A stretch of DNA of 40,891 nt from an uncultured Prevotellaceae bacterium (GTDB taxonomy: Bacteria; Bacteroidota; Bacteroidia; Bacteroidales; Bacteroidaceae). The notes below the pieces were generated by a model. It was not told the origin of the DNA. It searched no databases and was given only the letters and a program-made list of their open reading frames with translations. A program made the translations under genes and the position numbers. Numbering within the stretch: position 1 is the first letter of the stretch; each line of letters begins with the position of its first letter. Shown here in pieces: positions 1-6,884 of this stretch. The stretch is from assembly GCA_902762565.1 (NCBI GenBank), contig CACWOS010000021.1, positions 1 to 40,891 on the forward strand, given 5' to 3'.

Positions 1-261
1 AGAAACATCGCAATGCGTGTGACAATGCCTTTTCGACAAAAAGAATAAAGTGGCTGTTTTCACAAGTGAGAGATTAGGTAAATTCCAATTTAGCAAACAG
101 AAACAAATATGATGACTATGTTTAACCGAGTTTAATAAATTGTCAGTAGAGTTTAAGCGAGTTTAAATTCCGTGCCAGATTGACTTTATCCCTGGCTTAA
201 GCCAGCCCCTTAACAAGGGGCTTCAAACGTAACGGACATTGATTAACCGCATAAATAAAGG

Positions 262-295
262 GAGCAGCATCCAATCGGGTGTTGCTCTTTTTTTT
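262..295 (+). terminator. Intrinsic terminator
   Basis: GAGCAGCA (262-269) pairs with TGTTGCTC (280-287) with one G-U pair, around a 10-base loop, and is followed directly by eight T residues. It would end a plus-strand transcript entering from the left of the window and insulate the promoter at 329. Confidence 0.75.
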
Positions 296-328
296 ATGAT
301 AGAGTTCTTTTATTACAGATAATTTTAG

Positions 329-336
329 TACCTTTG
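329..336 (+). promoter_or_regulatory. TAnnTTTG promoter box for the gene at 345
   Basis: TACCTTTG matches the Bacteroidota -7 consensus. There is no clear TTTG 20 bases upstream (TTCT is there instead). The box ends only eight bases before the ATG at 345, so an mRNA from it would be leaderless or nearly so. The 15-base string AGTACCTTTGCAGCC around it recurs at the tRNA-Arg promoter (27217-27231). Confidence 0.6.
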
Positions 337-344
337 CAGCCAGA

Positions 345-752
345 ATGAGACGGACTCTGATAACTGCAAAAATACTAACGGCTCTTTGCACCGTTTGCTT
401 GACGGTTTTGCTAAACTGGCAGAGCCATAATAATGCGGCTGTCACAGAATCCTATCAGCATCGCCAATCGTCCGTCCTGGCTCCGCAACATCAGCATCAA
501 CAGGAAGCCACACTGACAGATGCCTCGCAAATTTACCGCATCTGCAGTTCCCGTCCTCAGCGTGTCCTTCCTACCCAAGGTTCCAAGACGGAAAGAACCG
601 TCACGCCCTTTGGCAGTTTTGCCAACCGGCAGCATCAAGTCATACCCCTTTATTCCTACTACGACAGCAGATGCCGTCTGGAAACGGCTCCCTTCTGCCT
701 GTCGGCCTCGTGCGACTATTACGTCATCGCACTGAGGCACATCATTCGTTGA
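345..752 (+). CDS. Small conserved-hypothetical protein with N-terminal hydrophobic segment
   Basis: This is a 135-residue protein of unknown function. It has a positively charged N-terminus followed by a hydrophobic stretch (about residues 8-24) that could be a signal anchor. A Gln/His-rich low-complexity segment follows, then a C-terminal part ending in SCDYYVIALRHIIR. From memory, similar short proteins with the ending YYVIALRHII are scattered in Bacteroides and Prevotella genomes, but I cannot name the family. The ATG is the only methionine in the ORF and sits just after the promoter box, so translation would be leaderless. The gene at 856 lies about 100 bases downstream. It could be a spurious ORF, since the opposite strand is also open here (411-755), but the promoter and the recognisable C-terminus favour this strand. 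Confidence 0.5.
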   Translation: MRRTLITAKILTALCTVCLTVLLNWQSHNNAAVTESYQHRQSSVLAPQHQHQQEATLTDASQIYRICSSRPQRVLPTQGSKTERTVTPFGSFANRQHQVIPLYSYYDSRCRLETAPFCLSASCDYYVIALRHIIR

Positions 753-855
753 CATAATTGTCTGTTATCACAGGGACACACGCATTTTTATTCACATTAT
801 TTATTTAAACAGATAACCATCCGGCCATAAAAACCGGATAGATAACGTAACAACT

Positions 856-1245
856 ATGTCAAGTATCAAAAACTTGGAGATGGCTGCTGCCCTCTCCGCA
901 TATCAGCATATCGAGATCAAGAAATCACTGTTTTCCACCAAGGCCATCTATACGCCTACACAGAGTCAGGCCAAGGCCATCATCTTGGAATACACCCCCA
1001 CGGAGGGTGAGCGTGTGGCTCGTCTGTTAGACATGCCGCTCGACAAGATGGCTGCCGACATCCAGCAGAAGGGCAAGCCCGTGGCCGGTGCCAACGGCAA
1101 TTTCCGTCTGGAACTCTGTCTGAGCGACGACCGCCAGTTCTGCGCCCTGCAACTGTTCCGTTTCGGCGATTTCCAGTACAAGCCTGTATTTGAACCCCAC
1201 TTCTACGAAGGAAAAGATGTGGAGGCCATAGCCTTGCTCCTGTAA
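856..1245 (+). CDS. Conserved hypothetical protein
   Basis: This is a 129-residue soluble protein with no signal peptide, membrane segment or catalytic motif that I recognise. It begins MSSIKNLEMAAALSAYQHIE and is composed of alternating charged and aliphatic residues, as expected of a small folded cytoplasmic domain. The ATG at 856 is preceded by an A-rich stretch (GATAACGTAACAACT) typical of Bacteroidota starts. No strong promoter is seen between it and the gene at 345, so the two may be cotranscribed. A large inverted repeat follows the stop at 1270-1316. No function is assigned. Confidence 0.6.
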   Translation: MSSIKNLEMAAALSAYQHIEIKKSLFSTKAIYTPTQSQAKAIILEYTPTEGERVARLLDMPLDKMAADIQQKGKPVAGANGNFRLELCLSDDRQFCALQLFRFGDFQYKPVFEPHFYEGKDVEAIALLL

Positions 1246-1269
1246 CAGACAGTGCGTGAGCAAACCACT

Positions 1270-1316
1270 CAGCAGCAAGTGGGGCTATCGCTTCGGCGTG
1301 CCCCACCTTGCTGCTG
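1270..1316. repeat. Long inverted repeat, possible mRNA 3' hairpin
   Basis: CAGCAGCAAGTGGGGC (1270-1285) pairs with GCCCCACCTTGCTGCTG (1300-1316), a 16-bp stem with one bulged base and a 14-base loop. No T-run follows on either strand, so it is not a classical intrinsic terminator. It lies 25 bases after the stop of the gene at 856 and could stabilise that mRNA's 3' end. A small CCCGT/ACGGG hairpin follows at about 1319-1330. Confidence 0.6.
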
Positions 1317-1386
1317 TTCCCGTTTACGGGCATGCTGTTTGGTAGCGACGGCCGGGGTATAGCGTTCAACAGCCACGAGCATGTAA

Positions 1387-1524
1387 GAAACCTATGGTTT
1401 AGGCATCATTTTGCCCATCTATACCATCATTGACATGATTGAGACGGCAGAAAATGTATGGTCAGACTCCTGCGTTGCCGCAATTGTTGACCATGATGAG
1501 CGCGACATTGAAGTCACTTCTTGA
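1387..1524 (+). pseudogene. 3' remnant of a dicarboxylate/amino-acid:cation symporter
   Basis: The frame from 1387 to the TGA at 1522-1524 encodes 45 residues including LPIYTIIDMIETAENVWSDS followed by CVAAIVDHDERDIEVTS. The pattern aliphatic, D, M/R, x, R/E, T, x, x, N, V, W, S/G, D, S, x, x, A, A matches the last transmembrane segment of DAACS/SDF-family (GltP/DctA-like) sodium- or proton-coupled carboxylate symporters. A TAA at 1384-1386 is in frame directly upstream, and neighbouring frames do not give the rest of a roughly 400-residue transporter, so only the C-terminus survives. The end overlaps the 3' end of tyrA (opposite strand) by 11 bases. The first methionine in frame is at 1435 and would yield a 29-residue peptide. 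Confidence 0.55.
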
Positions 1525-2308
1525 TTTCAATGTCACGCTTCACATTATTCCTTATCTTCGTCAGATAGCCTTTCATGCCATCGGCATCCTTGGTATCGAT
1601 GATCTCCAGCAACTCCTTCAGCTCCGTGCGAATCTGAGCCACCTGATCGTGGGTATAGGGGTTGAACAGAATTTCCTGCAACAAGTAGTCGTCCTCGTTC
1701 AGCACACCCTTGGCAATACGCATGTGACGCTTAAACGTTGTACCAGGCGCATCCTGATGTTTCATAACTGCAGCAAAGACGAACGTCGACACGAAAGGAA
1801 TACTCAGCGAGTAAGCCACTGTCTTGTCGTGCTCCTCGAAGGTGTACTCGTAGATATTCAACCCTAACTTCTGATAAAGATCCTTGAAGAAGATACGTCC
1901 CATATAGTCGCCTTCACTGATGATGATGGCGTTCTCCTCAGAGAGTTGTTGCAGATTGGCAAAAGTCGGACCAAACATAGGGTGCGTAGATACGTAGCGA
2001 CGACCTGTCTTCTCGTAAAAGTCCTTCAAGTCGGTCTTCACTGATGCGATATCGCTGATGATGCAGTCCTTGGGCAGATAAGGCATCACCTGCTCGAACA
2101 CAGGAATGGTGTACTTCAACGTCACAGCATTAATCAACAGTTCAGGAGCAAAGTCACGAATTTCCTCTAACTCCGTGAAGCGCTGACAGTTGTACGTGAA
2201 GCGCATACGCTTGGCATCACGCTCATAAACGGCAACCTCATGGTCAAAACTCAGCAGGTCGATGAAGAACGAGCCCATCTTGCCTGCACCTAATACTAAT
2301 ATTTTCAT
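1514..2308 (-). CDS. tyrA: Prephenate dehydrogenase (tyrosine biosynthesis)
   Basis: This 264-residue enzyme converts prephenate to 4-hydroxyphenylpyruvate with NAD(P)+. It opens with a Rossmann dinucleotide motif, GAGKMG at residues 7-12. It carries the THPMFGP segment (about residues 108-114) whose His is the conserved catalytic residue of TyrA proteins, and the rest is the helical dimerisation domain. There is no ACT domain, so feedback control is not expected in this chain. It is the last gene of the aromatic operon, and its ATG overlaps the stop region of the DAHP synthase gene by four bases (2305-2308), implying translational coupling. Confidence 0.93.
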   Translation of the reverse strand: MKILVLGAGKMGSFFIDLLSFDHEVAVYERDAKRMRFTYNCQRFTELEEIRDFAPELLINAVTLKYTIPVFEQVMPYLPKDCIISDIASVKTDLKDFYEKTGRRYVSTHPMFGPTFANLQQLSEENAIIISEGDYMGRIFFKDLYQKLGLNIYEYTFEEHDKTVAYSLSIPFVSTFVFAAVMKHQDAPGTTFKRHMRIAKGVLNEDDYLLQEILFNPYTHDQVAQIRTELKELLEIIDTKDADGMKGYLTKIRNNVKRDIEIKK

Positions 2309-3369
2309 TTGTTCACAATCTCTATTTGTTGACGGACACTCTCCTCGTGGATGCTCTCGAACACCTTGGCAACGAACTCAGGCGACATACCTGTGAGCGA
2401 GCCCTGCACACCACGCTTCTCAAGAATCTCGTTGTAACGAGAGGCCTGCAACACAGTCATGTTGTGTTCCTTCTTATATTCACCAATCTGACGACAGACA
2501 TTCATTCGCTTTGCCAGAAGATCCATTAACTGGTTATCCAACTCGTCAATCTTCTTACGCAACTGCTGTATACCTTCCGTATTGACATGCTCGTCACGGA
2601 TAATCAGCAGCGAGAGGATGTAGTCGAGCACATCAGGTGTCACCTGCTGCTTAGCATCGCTCCACGCCTTGTCAGGATCGCAGTGACTCTCAACAATCAG
2701 TCCATCGAAGCCGAGATCCATAGCCTGCTGACACAGCGGAGCAATCAATTCACGACGACCACCGATATGTGAGGGGTCACAGATGATGGGCAACTCAGGA
2801 ATACGACGATGCAACTCGATGGGAATCTGCCACATGGGTGCATTACGATAAATCTTCTGCTCGAAGCTGGAAAAACCACGATGAATAGCTCCTAGACGCT
2901 TCACACCAGCCTGATTCAGACGCTCCAAAGCACCAATCCACAACTCCAAATCAGGATTGACGGGGTTCTTAACGAATACTGGCTTATCAACACCTCTCAA
3001 GGCATCGGCCAAAGCCTGCATGGCAAAAGGATTTGCTGTCGTACGAGCACCAATCCACAGAATGTCCATATCGTACTTCAAGGCCAATTCGACGTGTTCA
3101 GGTGTAGCCACCTCGGTAGAAATCAGCATGTGAGTCTCGTCCTTCACCTGCTTCATCCAAGGTAGCGCTTTCTCACCATTACCCTCGAAACCACCAGGTT
3201 TGGTACGTGGTTTCCACACACCAGCACGGAAGTTATGACAGCCCTTCATGGCCAGTTGGCGGGCAGTTTCCATCACTTGCTCCTCAGTCTCAGCACTGCA
3301 TGGTCCTGCAATGACGAAGGGGCGTTCGTTGTCACTCGGTAAATTCAACGGTTGAAGTTCAAGTTCCAT
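2305..3369 (-). CDS. DAHP synthase / chorismate mutase (bifunctional)
   Basis: This 354-residue fusion has two domains. The N-terminal one (about residues 15-255) is a class I-beta DAHP synthase, shown by FVIAGPCSAE, KPRTKPGGFEG, ISTEVATPEHVE, CDPSHIGG and the late VESHCDPDKAWSD; it condenses PEP and erythrose-4-phosphate. The C-terminal one (about residues 265-354) is an AroQ-type chorismate mutase (LRKKIDELDNQLMDLLAKRM). In such fusions the mutase domain often mediates prephenate inhibition of the synthase. The frame stays open to 3417, but the extra 16 residues would be encoded by a heptamer repeat, so the ATG at 3369 (MELELQPLNL) is chosen. It sits in the operon between the aminotransferase and tyrA. 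Confidence 0.93.
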   Translation of the reverse strand: MELELQPLNLPSDNERPFVIAGPCSAETEEQVMETARQLAMKGCHNFRAGVWKPRTKPGGFEGNGEKALPWMKQVKDETHMLISTEVATPEHVELALKYDMDILWIGARTTANPFAMQALADALRGVDKPVFVKNPVNPDLELWIGALERLNQAGVKRLGAIHRGFSSFEQKIYRNAPMWQIPIELHRRIPELPIICDPSHIGGRRELIAPLCQQAMDLGFDGLIVESHCDPDKAWSDAKQQVTPDVLDYILSLLIIRDEHVNTEGIQQLRKKIDELDNQLMDLLAKRMNVCRQIGEYKKEHNMTVLQASRYNEILEKRGVQGSLTGMSPEFVAKVFESIHEESVRQQIEIVNK

Positions 3370-3380
3370 ATTTTTATTAA

Positions 3381-3408
3381 TTGATAATTGACAATTGATA
3401 ATTGATAA
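3381..3408. repeat. Four-unit heptamer array, TTGA(T/C)AA
   Basis: TTGATAA, TTGACAA, TTGATAA, TTGATAA run head to tail between the stop of the aminotransferase gene (3411) and the ATG of DAHP synthase (3369). An array with the same units occurs at 26231-26258, just before serA. Confidence 0.85.
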
Positions 3409-3410
3409 TT

Positions 3411-4574
3411 TTACCAAGCGAGGACCTTGATGCGATCGAGGGCCTGCTGGATTTTCTCTTCCTTGGCGCAGAGCGAGATACGGATGTAGCGCTCGCCATT
3501 CGAGCCGAAGATGAAGCCTGGGGTGATGAAGACACGAGCTTCGTGCAGGACGCGTTCCGTCAGGTCTTCAACGTTCTGAATGCTCTCAGGTATTTTACCC
3601 CACAAGAACATACCCACCTGATTCTTATCGTACGTACAGCCTAAAACATCCATAATCTTTTCAGCCCACTGACGGCGACGAGCATAGGTCTCGATATTGA
3701 ACTCTCGATGCCAAGCCTCATCATTCTTGTAAGCCTCAGCAGCGGCGAGTTGGATGCCGCGGAATGTTCCGCTCTCGATATTCGACTGAACCTTTAAAAT
3801 CCACTGGATAAACTGTGCATTCGAAGCACAGAGGCCTACACGCCAACCAGGCATATTATGCGACTTCGACATCGAATTGAACTCAATGCAGCAGTCTTTG
3901 GCTCCAGGTACCTGAAGGATGCTCAGATGCTCCTCGCTGAGAATGAAGCTATAAGGATTGTCGTTGACAACGACGATGTTGTGGTCTTGTGCAAAATTCA
4001 CCAGACGCTCATATGTAGCACGTTGGGCACGACCACCAGTCGGCATATTGGGATAATTGGTCCACATCAGCTTTACACGCGAAAGGTCCATCTTCTCCAA
4101 CTCCTCGAAATCAGGCTGCCAACCATTATCCTCGCGCAAGTTATAATTAACTATCTTGGCACCAAGAATCTTGCTCAATGACGTGTAGGTAGGATAGCCA
4201 GGATTTGGCACCAACACCTCGTCGCCAGGATTGACAAAGGCCAGCGTGACGTGAAGAATACCCTCTTTGGAACCAATCAGTGGCAGCACCTCAGTTTTGG
4301 GGTCGAGGTCAACATCGTACCAACGCTTGTAGAAATAAGCCATTGCCTCGCGCAACTCAGGCGTACCCATTGTGGGCTGGTAACCATGGGCGTTGGGCTG
4401 CTTGGCCACCTCACAAAGTTTGTTGATGGTCTGCTCCGATGGGGGCATATCAGGACTACCAATAGCCAAACTGATAATATCCTTGCCTTCGGCATTCATC
4501 TGTGCCACTTCCTTCAGTTTGCGGCTGAAGTAGTACTCTTGTACTAAACTCAATCTTTCTGCTGGTTGTATCAT
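3411..4574 (-). CDS. Class I PLP aminotransferase, probably aromatic
   Basis: This 387-residue fold-type I aminotransferase has GSKEG at about 101-105 (phosphate-binding region), NYPNMPTG at 173-180, NDNPY at 204-208 (Asp205 to the pyridine nitrogen) and SMSKSHNMPGWRVG at 234-247, with Lys237 as the predicted PLP Schiff base and Arg245 binding phosphate. The C-terminal substrate Arg is in RYIRISLC. It lies between pheA and DAHP synthase, so the natural role is transamination of phenylpyruvate and 4-hydroxyphenylpyruvate, the final step to Phe and Tyr. Annotation pipelines would probably call it aspartate or LL-diaminopimelate aminotransferase-like; the aromatic role is inferred from context. 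Confidence 0.9.
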   Translation of the reverse strand: MIQPAERLSLVQEYYFSRKLKEVAQMNAEGKDIISLAIGSPDMPPSEQTINKLCEVAKQPNAHGYQPTMGTPELREAMAYFYKRWYDVDLDPKTEVLPLIGSKEGILHVTLAFVNPGDEVLVPNPGYPTYTSLSKILGAKIVNYNLREDNGWQPDFEELEKMDLSRVKLMWTNYPNMPTGGRAQRATYERLVNFAQDHNIVVVNDNPYSFILSEEHLSILQVPGAKDCCIEFNSMSKSHNMPGWRVGLCASNAQFIQWILKVQSNIESGTFRGIQLAAAEAYKNDEAWHREFNIETYARRRQWAEKIMDVLGCTYDKNQVGMFLWGKIPESIQNVEDLTERVLHEARVFITPGFIFGSNGERYIRISLCAKEEKIQQALDRIKVLAW

Positions 4575-4597
4575 GTTCTTTGAACTTTATGATTACC

Positions 4598-5440
4598 TTA
4601 ATTGGTCTGTCGACCGTCCTTATATTCTCCTAAAATCTTAAAATCTTTGGTAAGTGGGATAATTGCGTCAATACTCTGACGATATCGCGTCAAGTCATCG
4701 TACATCAAATCAACATAGAATAGATACTCCCATTCGTGCCCGATAATAGGCAGTGACTGTATTTTAGTCAGATTAATCTTGTAAAATGAAAGAATGGCAA
4801 GTACATGACTCAGCGAACCTTCTTCGTGAGGTAATGAAAAAACAATACTGGCCTTATTGGCTTCCGTCAGCGGACGCAGTAAGTCGGCCTTATTAGGATT
4901 CGACACCACGAGGAAGCGGGTAAAATTATGCTTATTGTCCTCAATGTGGTCTTCCAATACTTTCAAGCCATACAAACGTGCTGCCTCTGCGTGGCAGATG
5001 GCTGCCCATCCCTTGTGCAGACCTTCAGCAATCATCTTTGCCGAACCTGCGGTATCCTCAGCTTCTACATTCTTTAGTTGCGGATGCTGAGCCAGAAACT
5101 GTCGACACTGCATGAGAGCAACAGGATGGGAATGCACTTCGGTAATCGTGTTCCAATCATCCTCAGGCAAACAGCAGATGCAATGCGTGATATGCAGTTT
5201 GTGCTCACCAACGATGGTTGTACCTGAATCTCTCAGCAACTCATAATTATGCAACAGCGAACCAGCAATGGTATTCTCGATAGCCAGCATACCAATGGCC
5301 GTAGGGTCTTGCTTCATATTAAGAAACACCTCCTCGAATGTGCTACAACAGATGAGTTGTATCTGTTCTCCCTCGAAGTAGAGGTGTGCTGCTATGTCGT
5401 GGAATGACCCTGTCAGTCCTTGTATTGCTATTCTCTTCAT
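4598..5440 (-). CDS. pheA: Prephenate dehydratase with ACT domain
   Basis: This 280-residue enzyme decarboxylates and dehydrates prephenate to phenylpyruvate. The catalytic domain (about 1-180) shows QGLTGSFHDIAA at the start, AIENTIAGSL, the paired-domain HSHPVALMQC and AEDTAGSAKMIAEG, and NFTRFLVV, where the TRF threonine is the conserved catalytic residue. The C-terminal ACT domain (about 195-275) has EEGSLSHVL and NLTKIQSLP, which correspond to the GALV and ESRP Phe-binding motifs of other dehydratases and differ from them, as far as I recall in the way usual for Bacteroidota. There is no fused mutase; that activity is in the DAHP synthase fusion downstream. This is the first structural gene of the operon, behind an attenuator at 5482-5628. 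Confidence 0.94.
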   Translation of the reverse strand: MKRIAIQGLTGSFHDIAAHLYFEGEQIQLICCSTFEEVFLNMKQDPTAIGMLAIENTIAGSLLHNYELLRDSGTTIVGEHKLHITHCICCLPEDDWNTITEVHSHPVALMQCRQFLAQHPQLKNVEAEDTAGSAKMIAEGLHKGWAAICHAEAARLYGLKVLEDHIEDNKHNFTRFLVVSNPNKADLLRPLTEANKASIVFSLPHEEGSLSHVLAILSFYKINLTKIQSLPIIGHEWEYLFYVDLMYDDLTRYRQSIDAIIPLTKDFKILGEYKDGRQTN

Positions 5441-5448
5441 TTTATTTT

Positions 5449-5484
5449 CTTCTTTAACTTCTAAATACTTCCTTAACTTCTAAA
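5449..5484 (-). repeat. Direct repeat between attenuator and pheA
   Basis: TTTAGAAGTTAAGGAAG (5484-5468) is repeated as TTTAGAAGTTAAAGAAG (5465-5449), 16 of 17 bases identical and two bases apart, read on the minus strand. It starts in the terminator T-run and ends eight bases before the pheA ATG, giving an A/G-rich, unstructured ribosome-binding region. Confidence 0.7.
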
Positions 5485-5519
5485 AAGAAACTCCGCTTTC
5501 ACCTTTTCGTGAAGCGGAG
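5482..5519 (-). terminator. Intrinsic terminator of the aromatic operon attenuator
   Basis: On the minus strand CTCCGCTTCAC (5519-5509) pairs with GTGAAAGCGGAG (5502-5491), an 11-bp GC-rich stem with one bulged A and a GAAAAG loop, followed by TTTCTTTTT (5490-5482). It lies in the leader about 40 bases before pheA, so it can only act as a regulated premature terminator. Confidence 0.88.
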
Positions 5520-5573
5520 CCTTATAAATTCTTATGTTTCATGTTTCATCTTACATACGACCTACCGCTTCAC
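5509..5573 (-). promoter_or_regulatory. Antiterminator pairing of the aromatic attenuator
   Basis: GTGAAGCGG (5573-5565), inside codons 19-22 of the leader peptide, is exactly complementary to CCGCTTCAC (5517-5509) in the 5' arm of the terminator. This 9-bp helix and the terminator are mutually exclusive. A ribosome stalled in the Tyr/Phe run (codons 7-15, 5610-5584) would leave 5573-5565 free to form the antiterminator. A ribosome reaching the stop at 5553-5551 would cover or crowd it and let the terminator form. Confidence 0.82.
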
Positions 5574-5628
5574 AATTGCTTGTAAAGTAAAAGTAATAGC
5601 CGTAAAAGTACTGATTCAACATGCTCAT
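5551..5628 (-). CDS. Tyr/Phe-rich leader peptide of the aromatic operon attenuator
   Basis: A 25-codon ORF with an ATG at 5628 and TAA at 5553-5551. Residues 6-15 read QYFYGYYFYF: five Tyr and three Phe in nine codons, the amino acids made by the four genes downstream. The remainder is TSNCEAVGRM. The ATG is about 22 bases after the predicted transcription start, and a second in-frame ATG is codon 3. The peptide itself is probably not functional; its translation would sense charged tRNA-Tyr and tRNA-Phe. It is analogous to pheL leader peptides of enterobacteria, but here Tyr outnumbers Phe. Confidence 0.85.
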   Translation of the reverse strand: MSMLNQYFYGYYFYFTSNCEAVGRM

Positions 5629-5654
5629 TGTCTCTATTTTTTGTTTAACGGTTG

Positions 5655-5686
5655 CAAAAGTATAACTTTTCCACGAAACGGCCAAA
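5655..5686 (-). promoter_or_regulatory. Promoter of the aromatic amino acid operon
   Basis: On the minus strand TTTG (5686-5683), exactly 20 bases, then TACTTTTG (5662-5655) fit the Bacteroidota -33/-7 consensus. Transcription would start near 5650, giving a leader of about 210 bases containing the peptide ORF and terminator. Confidence 0.85.
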
Positions 5687-5714
5687 CATTTTGATAGAAA
5701 AATTGCAGTTTGCC

Positions 5715-6884
5715 TTACTTTTTTCCACTTTTACCTTTGCAAAGCATCAAATTCGCAGGAGATTGACCTGCCTCCAGTTCCTTTTTCATGAAATCCATAT
5801 CTAAGGCGACATGCTCAAAAAACTGTTGATAACCTGCACAAAGATAGTTGTGATGAGCTTCACCATAACAATCGGTCACAAAGCGATTGCGAGGACACTC
5901 ACCATGACAAGCAAAAAGATAAGAACACTCACGACACTGGCGAGACATCCTCTCCAACTTACTACGTCCAAACTGTTGCTGACGTTCACCATAAAGCATC
6001 GAGGTCAACGTACTAGTACGAATATTACCTAAATAATGGTCAGGAAAGACAAAGTGGTCGCAGCTATACACATCGCCATTCGACTCCATAGCAGCACAAC
6101 GTCCACATAAAGGTGACATTGAACAAAGTCCAGGCGGCTCCCCTATCCAATTGGCCAATGTAGCATCGAACAGTTGAACAAATATCTCACCAATATCCTG
6201 TTGAACCCACTCGTCATAAACACCACACAGGAAGCCACCCCACTGACGAGGCGACACAGAGTAATCGGCAACCACACCCTGATGGCGCTCTACAACAGGC
6301 GTAAACTGCAGGAACTGGCAACCTATCTCGCGAAAGAAACGATAGAAACGCTGAGGTTCGTCAGCTGTGAGATGATTAACGGTAGCCATCGCATTCCACA
6401 TGACACCATACTGGTTCAACAACTCGATGGCTCGCATGACTTGTTGCCACGAGGATTGTTGATGGTTGTGTCCTATGCGATAGGCATCATGCAAGTCCTG
6501 TGGTCCGTCAATGCTGATACCAATCAAAAAGTTGTTATCATGAAAGAACTGACACCACTCCTTTGTTATTAGCGTTCCATTGGTTTGCAGGCAATTATCA
6601 ATTGTACGCCCATGGGCATAGCGCTGTTGTATCTTCAAAGCCTTCTCATAGAACGTAATCGGACGCAACAGCGGTTCACCTCCATGCCAAGTAAACAGCA
6701 CCTCAGGTTGGGTCTGCGCTTCCAGATACTGACGCGTAAACTCATCCAGCAACTCGTCAGTCATCTCCTCATGTCGCTCTTTGTCTAGGTAATAGCAATA
6801 ACGACAAGCCAGATTACAGCGAGAGCCAACGGGCTTGAGCATCACATAGAGCGGACTTCCGAAGGGGATAGCAGTACGATTCAC
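5715..6884 (-). CDS. Anaerobic sulfatase-maturating enzyme (radical SAM, SPASM)
   Basis: This 389-residue radical SAM enzyme oxidises the active-site Ser or Cys of sulfatases to formylglycine. The [4Fe-4S]-SAM motif is CNLACRYC at residues 23-30, after the family-typical LYVMLKPVG. HGGEPLL follows. The C-terminal SPASM region binds two auxiliary clusters, with cysteines in CSMSPLCGRC, YSCDHF and CRECSYLFACHGEC. Length is normal. The start is GTG at 6884, whose GTGA overlaps the TGA stop of the sulfatase gene; the N-terminus PFGSPLYVMLKPVGSRCNLA agrees with the family, supporting that start. The coupled sulfatase is the obvious substrate. Confidence 0.93.
   Translation of the reverse strand: MNRTAIPFGSPLYVMLKPVGSRCNLACRYCYYLDKERHEEMTDELLDEFTRQYLEAQTQPEVLFTWHGGEPLLRPITFYEKALKIQQRYAHGRTIDNCLQTNGTLITKEWCQFFHDNNFLIGISIDGPQDLHDAYRIGHNHQQSSWQQVMRAIELLNQYGVMWNAMATVNHLTADEPQRFYRFFREIGCQFLQFTPVVERHQGVVADYSVSPRQWGGFLCGVYDEWVQQDIGEIFVQLFDATLANWIGEPPGLCSMSPLCGRCAAMESNGDVYSCDHFVFPDHYLGNIRTSTLTSMLYGERQQQFGRSKLERMSRQCRECSYLFACHGECPRNRFVTDCYGEAHHNYLCAGYQQFFEHVALDMDFMKKELEAGQSPANLMLCKGKSGKK

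Larger units (their letters stand above)
1..344. other. Gene-poor left edge with small repeats and palindromes
   Basis: No convincing complete gene is seen here. Three direct copies of GAGTTTAA lie at 128-135, 149-156 and 159-166. A perfect 14-base palindrome (CTGGCTTAAGCCAG, 192-205) runs directly into a second inverted repeat (AGCCCCTT and AAGGGGCT, about 204-222). An intrinsic terminator follows at 262-295. Frame 1 is open from base 1 to a TAA at 46-48 and could be the last 15 codons of a gene entering from the left, but nothing confirms this. Confidence 0.6.

Noticed and set aside
1-48. Possible C-terminal end of a plus-strand gene entering from the left (15 codons ending in VTMPFRQKE before TAA).
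   Set aside because: Too short to recognise; frame 3 is open even longer, so chance cannot be excluded.
128-166. Three GAGTTTAA repeats considered as a CRISPR or iteron array.
   Set aside because: Units are only eight bases with irregular spacing (21 and 10) and no spacer structure or rep gene.
411-755. Minus-strand ORF of 114 codons opposite the gene at 345.
   Set aside because: No promoter on that strand and no recognisable motif; the plus-strand ORF has a promoter box and a familiar C-terminal pattern.
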